Assembly: GCA_900088475.1 (NCBI GenBank)
Contig: FLMG01000154.1
Span: forward strand, 1-64,000
Length of the DNA: 64,000 nucleotides
Direction of reading: 5' to 3'
Source: Hyphochytrium catenoides
Taxonomy: Eukaryota; Sar; Hyphochytriomycetes; Hyphochytriales; Hyphochytriaceae
The notes below the pieces were generated by a model. That model did no database searches and was not told the DNA's origin. It was given only the letters and a program-made list of their open reading frames with translations. Positions 35,655-48,000 of this stretch are shown here, piece by piece. The position numbers and the translations under genes were made by a program. The stretch's first letter is position 1. Each line of letters begins with the position of its first letter.

Positions 35655-36483
35655 CACTACGGCTCTCTTGCTCAGAGGAGGCTCATTGTACAGACACTGC
35701 TTAAACAATGTACAGAGGTGAAGATACCCGACAGTCACCTGGGGGCTAAGACACTATGTTAGTCTTAACCTAGTCTTGACCTCGTCTGTTCAGCGATCAA
35801 ACGCTCTGCACTTGTCCGCAGGTGCTTCTCAGACAAAGAGTCTGACGATCTTCAAATGAAGATTCTGAAGTGCATGATTTGTCAATGGATGACGAGAAAA
35901 TCAACTCTACAGAATCAAACAGATAAATCACAGCTTAGTTCTTTGGGGGTTCTTATCCTCTACCCCATGCATTTGTATATCCCAGCTATTTAGGGTATCT
36001 CCTATTATATTAGAGAGGCAGTAGTGCTTTGAAGCATTGGTATCGCATTTGACTGCCCTTTTGTCCGAGGGGAGCTTTGGATGTGTTGGTTGGGCTGCAG
36101 GAGGAGTTGGGCTGACAGGAGGGAGGGGAGGTTGGAAGACAGGCACAGGCACAGGCAGGAAAAGTCACTCAACAACCTTTCTCATCGCTCTTCTTGTCCT
36201 CGTCAATCAGTGGTGCCTCATCGGGATGTTCCCACTTGTCCTCACGCCTGCCTCTGCCCTTTACATGCGTGCCCTCTCTTGCACCTACGGCCGTAGACTG
36301 AATCTCTTGGTAGTCAGAGTCCAGAGTTCACATCACTCCTAGAAGTGTCACAGACATCCGCGGCGTCTGAGCTTTATACACTGTCGGTCGCAGAGGGGTA
36401 GTCATCTCTTTTGAAGTCTCTCCTCTCTTCCAGGCAGTATCCCACGTGTAGAGAGCGAGAGCAAGTCATAACAGGCAGCGACG
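35655..36483. other. Divergent intergenic region
   Basis: This lies between the MoaD start (minus) and the FCF1 start (plus), so it probably carries both promoters. No convincing gene was seen. A CAGGCA motif is repeated four times near 36140-36160. Confidence 0.3.
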
Positions 36484-38195
36484 ATGGTAGGCAACGACGA
36501 AAGCTGGTCTCTTCTAACGTGTAGAGGTTGACGCTAATGCTTCTTAATGATGCTTCAGGGTAAAGCGAAGAAGACGAGAAAGTTTGCTGCAGTGAAGCGG
36601 ATGATCAGCCCTAAGGATCAGCGACTGTAAGTACAAACTATTCACGCCGGCCAGGGCTTGTCAGGCGGATAGAGAAGAGACTGGCAAGTTCGCCTGAGGG
36701 AGAACTCTTGACTGAGTCTAATCATGCCACAGAAAGACGGTCCAGAAGAAGCTTGACGAGAAGAAACAGAAGAAAGAGCAGAAAGAAGCACCTCGTCAAG
36801 TGTAAGATACTCCATTGTCATCCCCCGGTTGACCAGATGTTGTTCCTCCATGTCCTTGAACATTAACTACGCTGCTGTTTCTTGGCCCATTGCTCGACAT
36901 ACCTGTTAGGACTGCCCCTCTCTCGTCTTGGATAAATTGTCTCCTGGGTGTTAAGCCGTGCTCTTTAAGGGCTGCCGTATGGCACCTTGTCGCTGACTTT
37001 TTGCTTCTAATTGCTTCCATCGCTTTTAGTCCGAATGTACTTCCTTTTCAGCTTTGATTCTTCGAGCTAACTCATGGAGCGTATCCTCTTCTTGCTCGGT
37101 GGCTGTCTCTATTCTCCATGGAATCTACAACCTTTATTTCTTGTATGCCCTGCACACATCACTGTTTGCCCTACTTTGATTGTTCGAGCTAGCTCATGGA
37201 GCGTATCCTCTTCTTGCTCGGTGGCTGTCTCTATTCTCTATGGAACTTACAACCTTTATTTCTTGTTTGCCCTGCACACATCACTGTTTGCCCTGCACAC
37301 ATCACGTCCTGCAGCACCCAAACTCCTTCAGTGCTGTTCTTCAACTATAATACCCAGCTCGGGCCTCCCTACTACGTCTTAGTGGACACGAACTTCATCA
37401 ACTTCTCTATTAAAAACAAGCTGGACATTGTAAAGTCCATGATGGACTGCCTTCTGGCGAAGGCTATCCCTTGCATCACGGACTGTGTGATGGCGGAGCT
37501 TGAGAAACTTGGATCCAAGTATAGAGTCGCCCTGAGGTGCGTTTCCACACACAATTTCGTCAATAGTCCTTACTAAGCTTCAAGAAAGAGGGAATGTCTG
37601 TCCTTGGCTTGTCCTCTCATTTGCTTCGGCTGTCCATTATGAAGTTATGATGTCCTAAAACCCATGGTATTTTTATGCTTTGGCTCCGTGTCTTTTGGGT
37701 TGTCCCGTTCTCATCCCGTTAATGCTGTTTCGTCGTTTTCATGGCCTAACCAATTCTTCCGCCCCTCCTGAAGGCTTGCTAAAGACCCAAGGTTTGAGAG
37801 GCTACCCTGCACACATAAGGGCACTTACGCTGATGATTGCCTAGTTGAGAGGGTTCAGCAGGTAATATTTAGGACAGCCTTTACACTTCTGCCCCACTTG
37901 TCTTCCGTGCTCTTGATCGTCAAGCGCTCTATCTTCCGTTTGCGTCCTTACATGCCTCTTGTCTCATCTCCTCAAATATCGCATCAGCCATTCTTCGACT
38001 CTTGATTAACTCTTGTTTCCTTTCCGCTCGTTCCGCGGATTTCCTCTATGACTCCTTCAGCACCGCTGCTATCTTGTCGCCACGTGCGATAAGGAGCTAA
38101 AGCGGCGAATCCGCAAGGTGCCGGGTGTTCCTATCATGTACCTGTCTCAGCACAAGTATGTGATCGAGAGGATGCCAGAGGCTAACGCACTCTAG
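36484..38195 (+). CDS. FCF1: rRNA-processing protein FCF1/Utp24 (PIN-domain nuclease)
   Basis: Nucleolar PIN-domain endonuclease of the SSU processome, cutting pre-rRNA for 18S maturation. Exon 1 is the ATG alone (36484-36486), followed directly by a GTAGGC donor. Exon 2 starts at 36559 with [18 protein letters not shown]. Then come a Lys-rich exon ([15 protein letters not shown]) and, from 37315, [20 protein letters not shown], which carries the first catalytic Asp. [40 protein letters not shown] and [20 protein letters not shown] complete the domain. It ends [10 protein letters not shown] with TAG 38193-38195. Nearly every segment matches the very conserved family. The 513-base third intron contains a tandem duplication. 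Confidence 0.95.
37052..37295 (+). repeat. Two tandem copies of a 122-base unit within an FCF1 intron
   Basis: Bases 37052-37173 and 37174-37295 are near-identical, differing at only a handful of positions. Both begin ctttgatt and contain ctcatggagcgtatcctctt. The period is 122. They make the intron at 36802-37314 longer than its neighbours. They are open in one frame but out of the FCF1 path, so are not coding. Confidence 0.9.
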
Positions 38196-38271
38196 ATGCA
38201 TAAACCAGCCGGTCAGCTGTATAGCTCTTCTGTATCATAGGCACCTGGTGGTGCTAACCCCCTTTAGAAAA

Positions 38272-38360
38272 GAGAGAGAGCCCATGCGGCCTTTTTGTGT
38301 TTGTTTGTGAGAGAGAGAGCGACAGACAGAGAGAGAGCGAAAAGAGAGAGAGAGAGAGAT
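38272..38360. repeat. GA-rich simple repeat
   Basis: Short interrupted GA runs just after the FCF1 stop codon. Confidence 0.75.
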
Positions 38361-38631
38361 AAACGGCCGGAAAGGCAAGTGTTCAAGCCGGGCTATACTC
38401 GTTGCCCCAGAGCAGTGCTATAAGAGTGAACTGCTTCCGCTATCAATAAGCCTTCTGTCATTCACTAGGCTCTTCGCTTAAGCAATCTGCGTAATGCTAC
38501 TAACGAGTTCTTTTCCTTTGTGAGGGAAGTCTCGCCGACTTACAGGAAATGTTTATACTAGCTACCATCTCTTGGACTATTCGCTTTTTTCTAATGGATG
38601 ACATCTTGCAGGCCCGGCGTCAAGAAATCTA

Positions 38632-39147
38632 TGTCCCATGGGCTTGGCAGCTGGTATGAGTGCATCATGCCGCGAGGTCGGCTCAGGGTCTCTCAAACAT
38701 TATCAGTCAGGACCCCTATCAGCGCCGTGACTGCTAGTGTCCCCTACTTTTGAACGCGCAGCTGGGTGCAAGTCAGCTCTTAGCTGCTGGACTTCCCTTG
38801 AGAGCTGGTATATTGAAGATTTTGGCCTAACGGCTGGCGATAGTTTTGTACTCCGAGGCTCTGCCTTGCAGTTGTTTGGGGGTGGCCAACGTTATTACGA
38901 TCAAGGCGCTCTATCTCTGATCAAGCAACTTATCCCAGCATCGGCGTCACAAGTCGAAAAAAGAGCAAGAAACGCTAGCCGCCCTCGCGATCCTCAGTCA
39001 TCTCCTTGTTCGTCTGCTCCTATAGCTTGGCTTATTATAAACAGAGCGTCATTGCCTTCTCTTCTCCCTTCTTCCTCTCCCTCTCATCTCTGCCCTCTTT
39101 CTCCTCCTAAAGAAAGTCCTCCTCTTTCCTGCCTAGAGACCCTTTGA
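38632..39147 (+). CDS. Possible short gene or gene fragment, unrecognised
   Basis: A plus-strand stretch with some coding character: MSHGLGSWYECIMPRG at 38632, and, in another frame, WYIEDFGLTAGDSFVLRGS, then LQLFGGGQRYYDQGALSLIK, from 38805. The 3' part becomes Ser/Pro-rich and overlaps the end of the minus-strand gene by about 15 bases. The middle vaguely recalls the C-terminal strands of cyanophycinase-like S51 peptidases, but this is too weak to name. It could be a decayed remnant. Confidence 0.2.
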
Positions 39148-40074
39148 AAACGCCAACTTCCCCATATTGAGCAAGCCCGTGGCCTTCCGAGTAATCTGGA
39201 AAGCTCTCTCAATCACTCCGATCAAACACCGCGTTGGAATGCGAGATATTTCATTATCCGCACGGAGATCGAGCAGTTTCTTAACGCAGGCTTTCTCTTG
39301 GTCGGTCAAGGCCACTTCTTCATCAGCAAACAGGGAATCAAAGTCCTTGGGACTTAGATAACGTGGCACTACCTTATTGCGAAGAAGGTAGAGGTCTTCG
39401 GGCGTACTGGCGCCATTGAAGCAAGACACTAACCATCGCTTATCGAGAGTGCCGAGATCCTCCTTCTCTAGCACCAGCCGTATCAACCCGACAACCAGTT
39501 CGTCTATTGAGTAGCCTTTGCGTAGAACCATTTCTCCAGTTCTGGAAAAAAAAAACTTTCCCAGAGGAATGTTCTCTTCATCCTCTTCGTTCAAAGTCAT
39601 GTCAGGACTATATGACCTAGTCCTAGCAGGTGTTGCGGCCCTTGCGAGCAACAAAAGCTCATCCGCTAGCACACCATCGAGGTCGCTCGGTATGAAGGTT
39701 TTCTTCCCTACATCGACATGGTCAAAGTCGCTATACAATTTCTCGATTTGCCCGAGAATTTCAACAAGTGATGGGTTGACCAATGCGGACGTAACCTTGG
39801 TATGCCTGCTTACAGCATGTTTCATCAGTTTGCAGCACTTACGCGCTGCCAAAAGGTGTTGCATGACATCAATTTCTTTGTCGAAATCTCTTCTGCCATC
39901 CACTGAATAAGCCAAGCCGTAACCAGGAGCAGAAGCGATGGCACGATACACTGTGTTCCACACAGCATCACGCAAACCCATGAGATCAATAGTGGTGAGC
40001 TGACGGCTCTGGATAGGGTTTGGTGTCCCAGCGAGCACCGACCCATTATAGCGTCCCCTCTTGTGCTGCTCCAT
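39133..40074 (-). CDS. Intronless protein of unknown function
   Basis: One unbroken frame of about 313 residues from MEQHKRGRYNGSVLAG at 40074; an ATG 18 bases upstream (MLLLHIMEQ) is also possible. Mainly charged and helical, with no membrane segment or signal peptide. Recognisable stretches include MQHLLAARKCCKLMKHAVSR, an acidic linker (DMTLNEEDEENIPLGKFFF) and a C-terminal helical region ending NMGKLAFSKGL. No known family was recognised. The lack of introns is unusual here and suggests a retrocopy, lateral gene or element-derived gene. It abuts an assembly gap. Confidence 0.6.
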   Translation of the reverse strand: MEQHKRGRYNGSVLAGTPNPIQSRQLTTIDLMGLRDAVWNTVYRAIASAPGYGLAYSVDGRRDFDKEIDVMQHLLAARKCCKLMKHAVSRHTKVTSALVNPSLVEILGQIEKLYSDFDHVDVGKKTFIPSDLDGVLADELLLLARAATPARTRSYSPDMTLNEEDEENIPLGKFFFSRTGEMVLRKGYSIDELVVGLIRLVLEKEDLGTLDKRWLVSCFNGASTPEDLYLLRNKVVPRYLSPKDFDSLFADEEVALTDQEKACVKKLLDLRADNEISRIPTRCLIGVIERAFQITRKATGLLNMGKLAFSKGL

Positions 40075-40298
40075 GATGTGAAGGAGAAGCAATTATTCTT
40101 CCGATAATAAGGTGTGTGCTAACTGCTGACGATGGTCATTGCCAAAAAATAGCGAGGCTCTACTCCTCAACTACCATGTCTTCTTCGCTCGCGGATCGAG
40201 GAGCTGAGATCTACCATGTCCGCAGTTATTAGTTGGGGAACTAGACCTTAGCTCTACGGGTCTGCAGAGCTCAACTGTGTGCAACAACAGCGGATTGG

Positions 40299-40361
40299 NN
40301 NNNNNNNNNNNNNNNNNNNNNNNNNNNNNNNNNNNNNNNNNNNNNNNNNNNNNNNNNNNNN
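40299..40361. other. Assembly gap of 63 N
   Basis: A run of 63 undetermined bases lies upstream of the intronless orphan and the BCKDHA gene. True length and content are unknown. Confidence 0.98.
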
Positions 40362-41145
40362 ACGGCAACGTCGCTAACGGCAAGCAGAATCATGCCGCTA
40401 ACGATAAGGCTGAAGACTCGAGTGCATATACCAACTCTTCTGACTCATCAACTAACAACTACAAGAAGAGTGAACAACCTCCTCTTCTTCTTCTTCTTTC
40501 CCTCCTCTGGACCTCAGCATCATCGATCAGAAGCAGCAGCAATTGTTGACGCACTCCTTGTCATCTTGGACAAGACAAGAAGCACAGAACATCGACCTTG
40601 AAGAAGTGCCAGTGCCAGGTCTCACTCCTATTATTATCGTCAAACACTCCTCCTACTAACTACGGCCCCGATTCATTCCTGTAGATGATAGATTCTCTTC
40701 TTTCAGATTCTGTCAGCCCACCCCAGCAACCGCAGATGAGGAAGCCCACATACTAATACCTTACTAGTTCGGCTCTTAGAAGGAGCTCTAGAACTCGCTC
40801 AAAGCCTCAGTATGTTACGCTCAGAGGGACTATTATTATTCTGAACGCAACTGTTGTGAGTACTGGATTCCTCGGAGTTCTAACCTCCTATAGTGTTTGA
40901 CTCTCTGTGCGTGCCTTGTTAGTAGAGCTTCAGCTTGTCGTTAGCGGCATGAATCTGCTTCATATGAGGCAATCCGGGATATTCAGTAATCAATGAGAGA
41001 TACAAGAGGTAACTGATTCTCTGACCAGCCCTTCTGGAGGAGGTCTGGGTTGATGAGGAGCGTTCCGTCTTCCAGTTCAGAGGTTGCACCCCATCAATCC
41101 TGCCGTCAGCCCTGCACGACTTCCATGTCCGCTTGCAAACCTCGG

Positions 41146-41214
<69 letters not shown>

Positions 41215-41398
41215 TTTCTCTCTCTCTCTCTTCACTGCTCGTGTCTTCAACAACACTTTCTGCCCCTAGACGGCCCAGATTGTACTCCAAAGCTCATCAC
41301 TCCTCATTTTCCATCCAGTCCGGGTTCGTCGTGGTTCTAGAAGTAGCGGAGGATTCTCACTGTGCTGAACGAAGGCCAGGAGCACGAGCTCTGAGAAA
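40362..41398. other. Upstream region of BCKDHA
   Basis: No supported gene. Some short frames (about 40392-40601) are low-complexity. The right part, with a CT microsatellite, is the presumed BCKDHA promoter and leader. Confidence 0.3.
41149..41234. repeat. CT microsatellite upstream of BCKDHA
   Basis: About 85 bases of nearly pure (CT)n on the plus strand, ending about 165 bases before the BCKDHA start codon. Confidence 0.9.
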
Positions 41399-44300
41399 AT
41401 GTCAAGCCTGCGACTGCCATTACGTTTGCTTGCCTCTGCTGGGCGAACGCGAGGCTTACTTCGCAAATTGCCAAGCCAACATGCTGCCGCTATGTCGTCC
41501 ATCGGTAAGTGCTGAAGGTGGACTCAATCTCTATCTCCACCCCCGGCGGTATCGTGTCTAGCATCTTTCTGTCGCTCTTGGACATATCTTGAGGTTTCTA
41601 ACCTCATCTCCTCATCACATCCTCCACTTGAATGCTATCCTCTGTCGACCTGGCCTTCTCTCTTTCTATAGGTTGTCTTCTGTTTCCAATTCCTAATCTT
41701 TGTCGCGTCTGTGCCGTTAGCCGCCTTAATCTGGCTTCTGTTCCTTCTGTGTTCTGATAATCCTCTCCTTTGGCTCTGCCTTTCGCGCAATGTTTCCCAG
41801 CCAACTTTCCAGGCGGGCAAGCTGTGAGGCTGGTAGAGAAGCTGGAGATCCAGGTGCCATCTTTCGAAGAGCGCATCCCAGCTTACAGAGGTAGGAGAAC
41901 ACAAAGAGCATCATCTTTAAATACCGGCATTCTAACTGCGGTGTGCACATGGCAGTGATGGACGAGGATGGGTCAATAAGGCCCGGTGCCACTGTTCCAG
42001 AGGTCCGTCTCTGTCTCTCTGTCTCTCTCTCCCTCTCTCTGTGGCCTCATTTCGTTGTGACCTCCCTCTGGATAATAGCTGCTCATCTGGCTCACTTGCG
42101 GTGTCTCTCTGAATCTTTCCACTATACAAGATTCAAAGGCGCTTCTATCTTGTGGCAAGCAAAGCGACAGCTTGGCCTCTTTTCCTTACTCATCTTTCTG
42201 AAAATACTTCTTTCATCATCTTCATCATCCTTCGAGGGCCCTGGCGTGTTTGCTGATATTCTTGGTACTCATGTCTTGACAGCTTTCAGACGATGATCTG
42301 CTACGAATGTACCACGTGATGGTCCGCTTACAGAACATGGATCAGATTTTCTATGATGCACAGCGACAGGTGCGACGACCCAATACCGTTCTCAACTCTA
42401 CGCATCATGCTCCTCCGCTTTCCAGCCCCTCATTGTCTGTTTCTCACACTGAGATCTAGTTCTTCCTTTTTTACGGCTCGTGGAACTGATGAAGTGCTTC
42501 ACATGCTGACCTCGCTCTGCCCTTCCCATACGACCCTCTCCGGCATCGAAACAGGGAAGAATCTCATTCTATATGACAAGCATGGGAGAGGAGGGCACAC
42601 AGATCGGCAGTGCCGCTGCCATTAGCAATCGTAAGTGTTGGGGCAAGATAGGGATGGGATGTGATGTGAACGAATCTTCTAAAGTCAAGCGTATATGAGG
42701 TTCGAGAGGAGGAAAGAGAATATAGAGGGCTATCTGAATACAGGCGGAGAGGGCTAGAGAGAGATGAAGAGCCTGTGGAAGCGTGATATGAGGGTGCCCT
42801 GAAGGCATGATAAGGTGGAGTCAGTAGACCGCTGTCCATAGACTATGAATTGACAAGTCTTCTGTTGGCATAGAGGACACGGTCTTCGCGCAATATCGCG
42901 AGCCGGGCGTTCTCATGTGGAGAGGATTTACTCTAGAGCAGTTTGCCGACCAGGTATGGGGCTCCAGCTTCGTTAAATCCTTCGGTGTTCCTAGGTCTGC
43001 TCCACGCTCTTTCTAAAGCACGTCAAACGACTAATTCTCTACCTCTTCCCCGCTGTGTCAAGTGCTTTGCCACCATTGATGACAATGGCAAAGGACGGCA
43101 GATGCCGGTACATTATGGTTCGAAAGCTCTGAACTATCAGACGATCTCTTCGCCTCTGGCCACACAAATTCCTCAGGTAAGAAAATCTAGCTTCGCTCTG
43201 CAGGAGAGGGAGATTTTGTCACCTTTTCTATCACGATTGCCAATAGTAGCGGTAAATAATCACCAATGGCTGCTCTTCTCCTTTCTGGTCCATCTCTGCT
43301 GCTCAGGCTGTTGGTGCTGCTTACGCCGTCAAGCTGTCGCCCCAGGCGGGAAAGCAAATCGCAGTGTGCTACTTTGGAGAGGGGGCAGCTAGTGAAGGAG
43401 ACTTTCATGCTGGTGCGACAGATCACTTGAGAAACGCGCGTTACGATCTTTTCCTTGCTTTCCTCGTTTGTTACGTTTCGCTTTGCGCTCTCTCATTGGC
43501 GGTCCGTCTGTCTCACCGTCTCCCTGTCTACTCGGAGTGGAATTTGACTGACATGAGACGTTGTCGAATGCTTCTACCTACAGCACTAAACATGGCTGCG
43601 ACGACCAAGAGCCCAGTCCTCTTCTTCTGTCGAAACAACGGTTACGCTATTAGGTATGTCAGCTCTTGCTGGCCCTCTCCTTGCATTTCCTACGAGCACA
43701 TGAGTATAGGGTCTGTCGGGAAAATGGGCTCACTTCCCACGGGTCATAGAGGTTTTCCTTACGTCTCTTTGGCCGTCATTCACCTCCCTCTGTGTGTTAC
43801 TCCTACGGGTCCCCACCCCTGTTTTCCTTTCTCACTCCGTTCTTTTTCATTCCCTTCACAGTACCTCTGTGGTGGACCAATTCGCAGGAGACGGCATCGC
43901 TTCCCGTGGCGTCGGCTACGGGATGGCGGTCGTCCGGGTTGATGGAAACGATATCTTTGCGGTCTATAACGCCACTAAGGCAGCGAGGGAATACATTCTC
44001 CAGACAGGGAAGCCCATTCTTTTAGAGTCGATGACGTACAGACAGGGTAAGTAGCACTGGACCACAGCCGCTCTAGGTTCTCCAGCGCTGTTGACCTATC
44101 TGTCTGGCCCCTAACTTTGCTCTGCTCACCCTCTTAGGGCATCATTCAACCTCTGATGACTCGACACGATATCGCGATGTATCTGAGATCAAAATGTGGA
44201 AGGACAAGCACTGCCCCGTCAACAGAATGAAGAATTACCTCATTGTAAGAGCGAAACGGCAATTGGGAGAGGGAGGACTGGGAGGAGAACTAAAAATTAG

Positions 44301-44746
44301 GAAAAATTTAAGGAAGCTAGACGTGTGATATTCATAACACTTTTTCAGGCCAAAGGACTGTGGAGCGATGCTCAGGAGCAGACTCTAAGAGACGGAGAGC
44401 GACAGAACGTCCTCACCGCCATGCAACAGGTAACGAGTCCGCATTTGGGACTGATGGTTCCTCTTCACTCATCATCTTGTGTTGTCACTCACTCTTTCTC
44501 ACTTCCAAGGCTGAGAGAAAGGAGAAACCACCAATGGACTCTCTCTTCGAGGACGTCTACAAGGAAAAGCCAGCCCATCTCCAGGTAAGTTGCACTTGAA
44601 ATCTTGACGTTGTCTATGCCTCAATCTATGGCTCATTCCTCGACCGCTTTCTTTCGCTTTGTGTCGTGGTACACCAGTGGCAAGAGAAGAAGATGCTAGA
44701 GCACGTTGCCAAGTACCCAGATCACTACACGATAGGAGGACACTAA
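41399..44746 (+). CDS. BCKDHA: Branched-chain 2-oxoacid dehydrogenase E1 alpha subunit, mitochondrial
   Basis: Thiamine-dependent E1 alpha subunit that decarboxylates Leu/Ile/Val 2-oxoacids in the mitochondrial matrix. Exon 1 (41399-41504) is a classic presequence ([19 protein letters not shown]). About a dozen exons then join in phase: [20 protein letters not shown] (41803); [36 protein letters not shown] (42281); [20 protein letters not shown] (42554); [38 protein letters not shown]; and [12 protein letters not shown] with [20 protein letters not shown] (thiamine/Mg fold). The phospho-loop is [16 protein letters not shown] (44145). It ends [11 protein letters not shown] with TAA 44744-44746. 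This pattern separates it from pyruvate dehydrogenase E1 alpha. Confidence 0.95.
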
Positions 44747-45094
44747 ATGTATATTATACAGGATACGCTGTGTGTCAATCATTTATACTTCCACTAAGAT
44801 CTCTCTTTCTAATCTGCCTCCATTATATGGAGCATTATTGAGAAGCTCTTGGGGACTATGCACATATGGGCCGAGGGTTTCATATAAAAATGAGTTGATT
44901 GGGTCTCGCTTTATGCATGCAAATACGTTGAGACCATCTTGTGCTGCCGGAAGAGCTAGCGCAAGCAGGCTTTCAAAGTTCGAAGGCACGTAGATAGAAG
45001 AAGTAACTCCAGGCTGGAGGTTGGAGTTTCGATAGCTAGCTGTTAGTCTTCTCTTTGTGTGGCCGGCATGGCGATGTTTAAGGGCTTTCCACGT
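44747..45094. other. Convergent spacer between BCKDHA and the SEC23 gene
   Basis: About 350 bases between two converging 3' ends. A minus-strand frame of 68 residues (44989-44783) is open but unsupported. Terminators and polyadenylation sites are expected here, but none was clearly identified. Confidence 0.3.
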
Positions 45095-48000
45095 TTACCT
45101 TCCCAGCGCAAGGGAAGATATGAACTCCATAAAGGAGGGATCATCTGTAGGTGGGAAGGAGTCCGCGATGGTCTTCAAGTTCCCTTGTAGCCGCGAGGGC
45201 ATCCATGGTAGAGCATCGACACCATCCACAAAAAGATCTTTATGCTGGGGCGCAAGTCTAAAGGGGTAGGCAGGGTTATAGAAGGTTAGCCTAGGCGAAG
45301 CATCTCTCAACTCAGAAGAGCACAAAAGAGTGCAGAGGTAATAAAATTAAGGGCTGCAAAATCGACTTCTCCCTGCATCTGCTCTCCAAAAATTGATAAG
45401 AGGAGATATTCCCCGGAGCAAAACCCTACCAAACAAGGGGTGAACAATAGAGCAGCAGACGGTAAAAGCTCCTTGACTGCAGGTTGAACAACTTGCAAGA
45501 GGACCACACCTGGAGCTTATAAAACGTAGGTCAGAGCCATCCGGAGACAAACGGCGCATTAGAGGAGGACGTAGACGTTTCTCAGTCATGCAATCCACCA
45601 GCTGAGAGATAATGGGCTCTAAGCTTGCGCTAATCTTGCTCTGGTGCTGACTCTCCCTCGTCCGCGGTGGCTTCATGAAGATATGTACCCCAGCATCAAG
45701 CACGATCAAGGAATCCTCTGCAGACAGTAAAGATAGTGTAGAAAGCGGTAGGGCATCCGCCTCCTCCAACAAAGTTGCTGATTTAGAGAGTACAAGCAGA
45801 CATGGAAGTAATTTAGCAGGTGAGACATTGAAGGATGGCATCATCTGTATAACAGCACTATTCTTATAGGGGTCACAACAGACAGTGAATGAGAGGACAA
45901 CCCGAGGAGGCAGCGAATTGAGCAGAATAGGGGAGTTAAGGAGGTGCTCAAGAGCAGCCACCCTAGTTCTCACCTGGTAGCGTATCGGCTTCCCTCGCGG
46001 CATTAAGCAGGAACTCTGGGTTGAAAGAGTAGAACTTGGGACATATAACTCTCAGGGCAACTTCCTTATCCAAGTGCCATATCACATGGCGAACGTAGCT
46101 CACCTCATCTGAAGGACAAGAGACAAAACAGGGGAGAATAAGTTGCAGAGACAGACAACATCAACGTACTAGAACAGTTTAGCTCACACAGTTTCCACAC
46201 CTGAAGGTGAAGCGGCAAACAGAGGTGAACGCAGCAGATGGAAGACAAGCCACGGGAGCTCTTTTAGAGAAGCCGGGAGAGAGTTTATGAGTTCCACCGA
46301 AGAAATGGAGGAGAATGGCAGTGATGCTTCTATCCCAGCTTCTAAGGGTCTCTGCGCCTAGGTATAGATGCAGCAACAGGATATAATGGGAGCAGGGGAG
46401 AAGGAATGAGGGGGAAAAGCTCACAAAACTGAACTTAGAGATAACCTGACATTTGCCTAAAAAAGGACATGCGTACAAAGGACCAGTGTACTTAAGGTAC
46501 AAGTGACAGAGCAAGTATGGCTAGAAGGACGCGTGTGTGTGGTATGCCCTCCTGACCTCATGCACCCTCTTCCAGCCGTCTAAAATGACCCTAAGGGTGT
46601 TTTTCACGAAGAGGACAGCCAAGGCATTGCCTGGAGGATAAAGCAAGTCAGAGAGGTCTCTCGCATATTCCCCTAATCAGCAATAGGCTAAACAGATGGC
46701 AGTAGTGCAAAGAGTCGGCAACGACACTGCCTTTCAAGTGACACGTTATCGGGGTGTCTCTGAGCACGTATAGAGCAACAAGGATGGGGCATGAGCAAGA
46801 AAGGCCTAAGAGAGAACGCAGACCTTTGCTCCAGGCCTTGCTCTCTAGGGCGATACGAACTGCCGTTCTTGCCATAAGCCAGGCTATCGTGTGAGCCGAG
46901 AGGCGCTCATACACCTCCAAGGGATCTTGTGAAAAGGCCAGGGTCTGCGTCAACCAGTAGTAAACTGGAACAAAGTGCTCACGATCACCGCAACCTTCCT
47001 TCCCTGTGATTGCCACTTGAAAGCAATGTTCGTCTTCATTTGCGTCATCTTCCTCCACCATAGTTGAAGGCGAAGGACTGCGACCATTAAGTGAGGTCTT
47101 TAACTCTACATGGAGGGTCTCGTCCGGATCTAAGGATGGCCAGAGAAGAGTGTAGTTATTTACGGTCTTCTTATCCCCTGGTCGCCGCTGGCAAACTGAG
47201 AAGCTTTCTTCTTCGCCATGGCCCTCTATGGGATTCATCCAACTGGAGAGAGACCCGAGGTGGCGAGTGAAATACGACCAGAATCCGGCGCCTGCTGTTT
47301 GGTTACAGTCAGAAGGGCAAACAACAGCCGTGGTAACCCAATCTAGAGAAGAGAGCCTGGCCCAAGGCTGGTCATGGTGAAAGCGCAGAATAATGGATGA
47401 TGAGCCAAGAGAGCAAAATAAACTTAGCAAATAATTGAGGTACCTGGGTGCTCGGACGTTTCGGACATAGCTTCTGGTGTCCCTAGCACGTACGAGTGAA
47501 GTTAAAAGGCTGGCTAGCTAGTAAACTTGATAAGAGATGGCTAGAAACTGCTCCTCTGCGAACAGAGATCTCTAAAACGTTCCGTGTTATGTGTCATGTC
47601 ACCAACATCCATATTTTCCAGTCCACCGAGCGGGTGATCCTAACCTAACTTACGTACCTTGTTCAGTAAGTGTCGCAGCTACTAAGCGCTTAATACGGAG
47701 AACTTTAGGCAATCTGATCTCCACAGAGACGGGGTCGAGGCGAGCATAACTCCAACGTAGGTTCGTAAGGCATCGCTCCACTTCTTTCTGGTTCTTTAAG
47801 GACGAAAGCATATAAAGTGCGCCGCCTGTGCCTTCCACAGCCCCTGACAGGGCGCGGATATTGAAGAAGCTGGAGCCTCCGCAAATAATGTCTGTGATGA
47901 CTCTATTCTCTCTGCTGGCTTTTGAGAGGCTCGAGTAATAGAGCTCCGCCTACTGACACCAGAAAGTAAATGAGCCACGGGCCTAATAGAATGCTACGCA

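Noticed and set aside
37074-37382. Overlapping 102- and 126-residue frames covering the 122-base repeats
   Set aside because: They arise from the tandem duplication inside an FCF1 intron; only the part after 37315 is a real FCF1 exon.
38380-38420. tRNA-like GTTCAAGCC motif
   Set aside because: No matching acceptor stem, D-arm or anticodon arm could be found around it.
44783-44989. A 68-residue minus-strand frame between BCKDHA and SEC23
   Set aside because: It reads fairly naturally but lies in the short spacer after the SEC23 stop codon, with no splice sites or family to support it.
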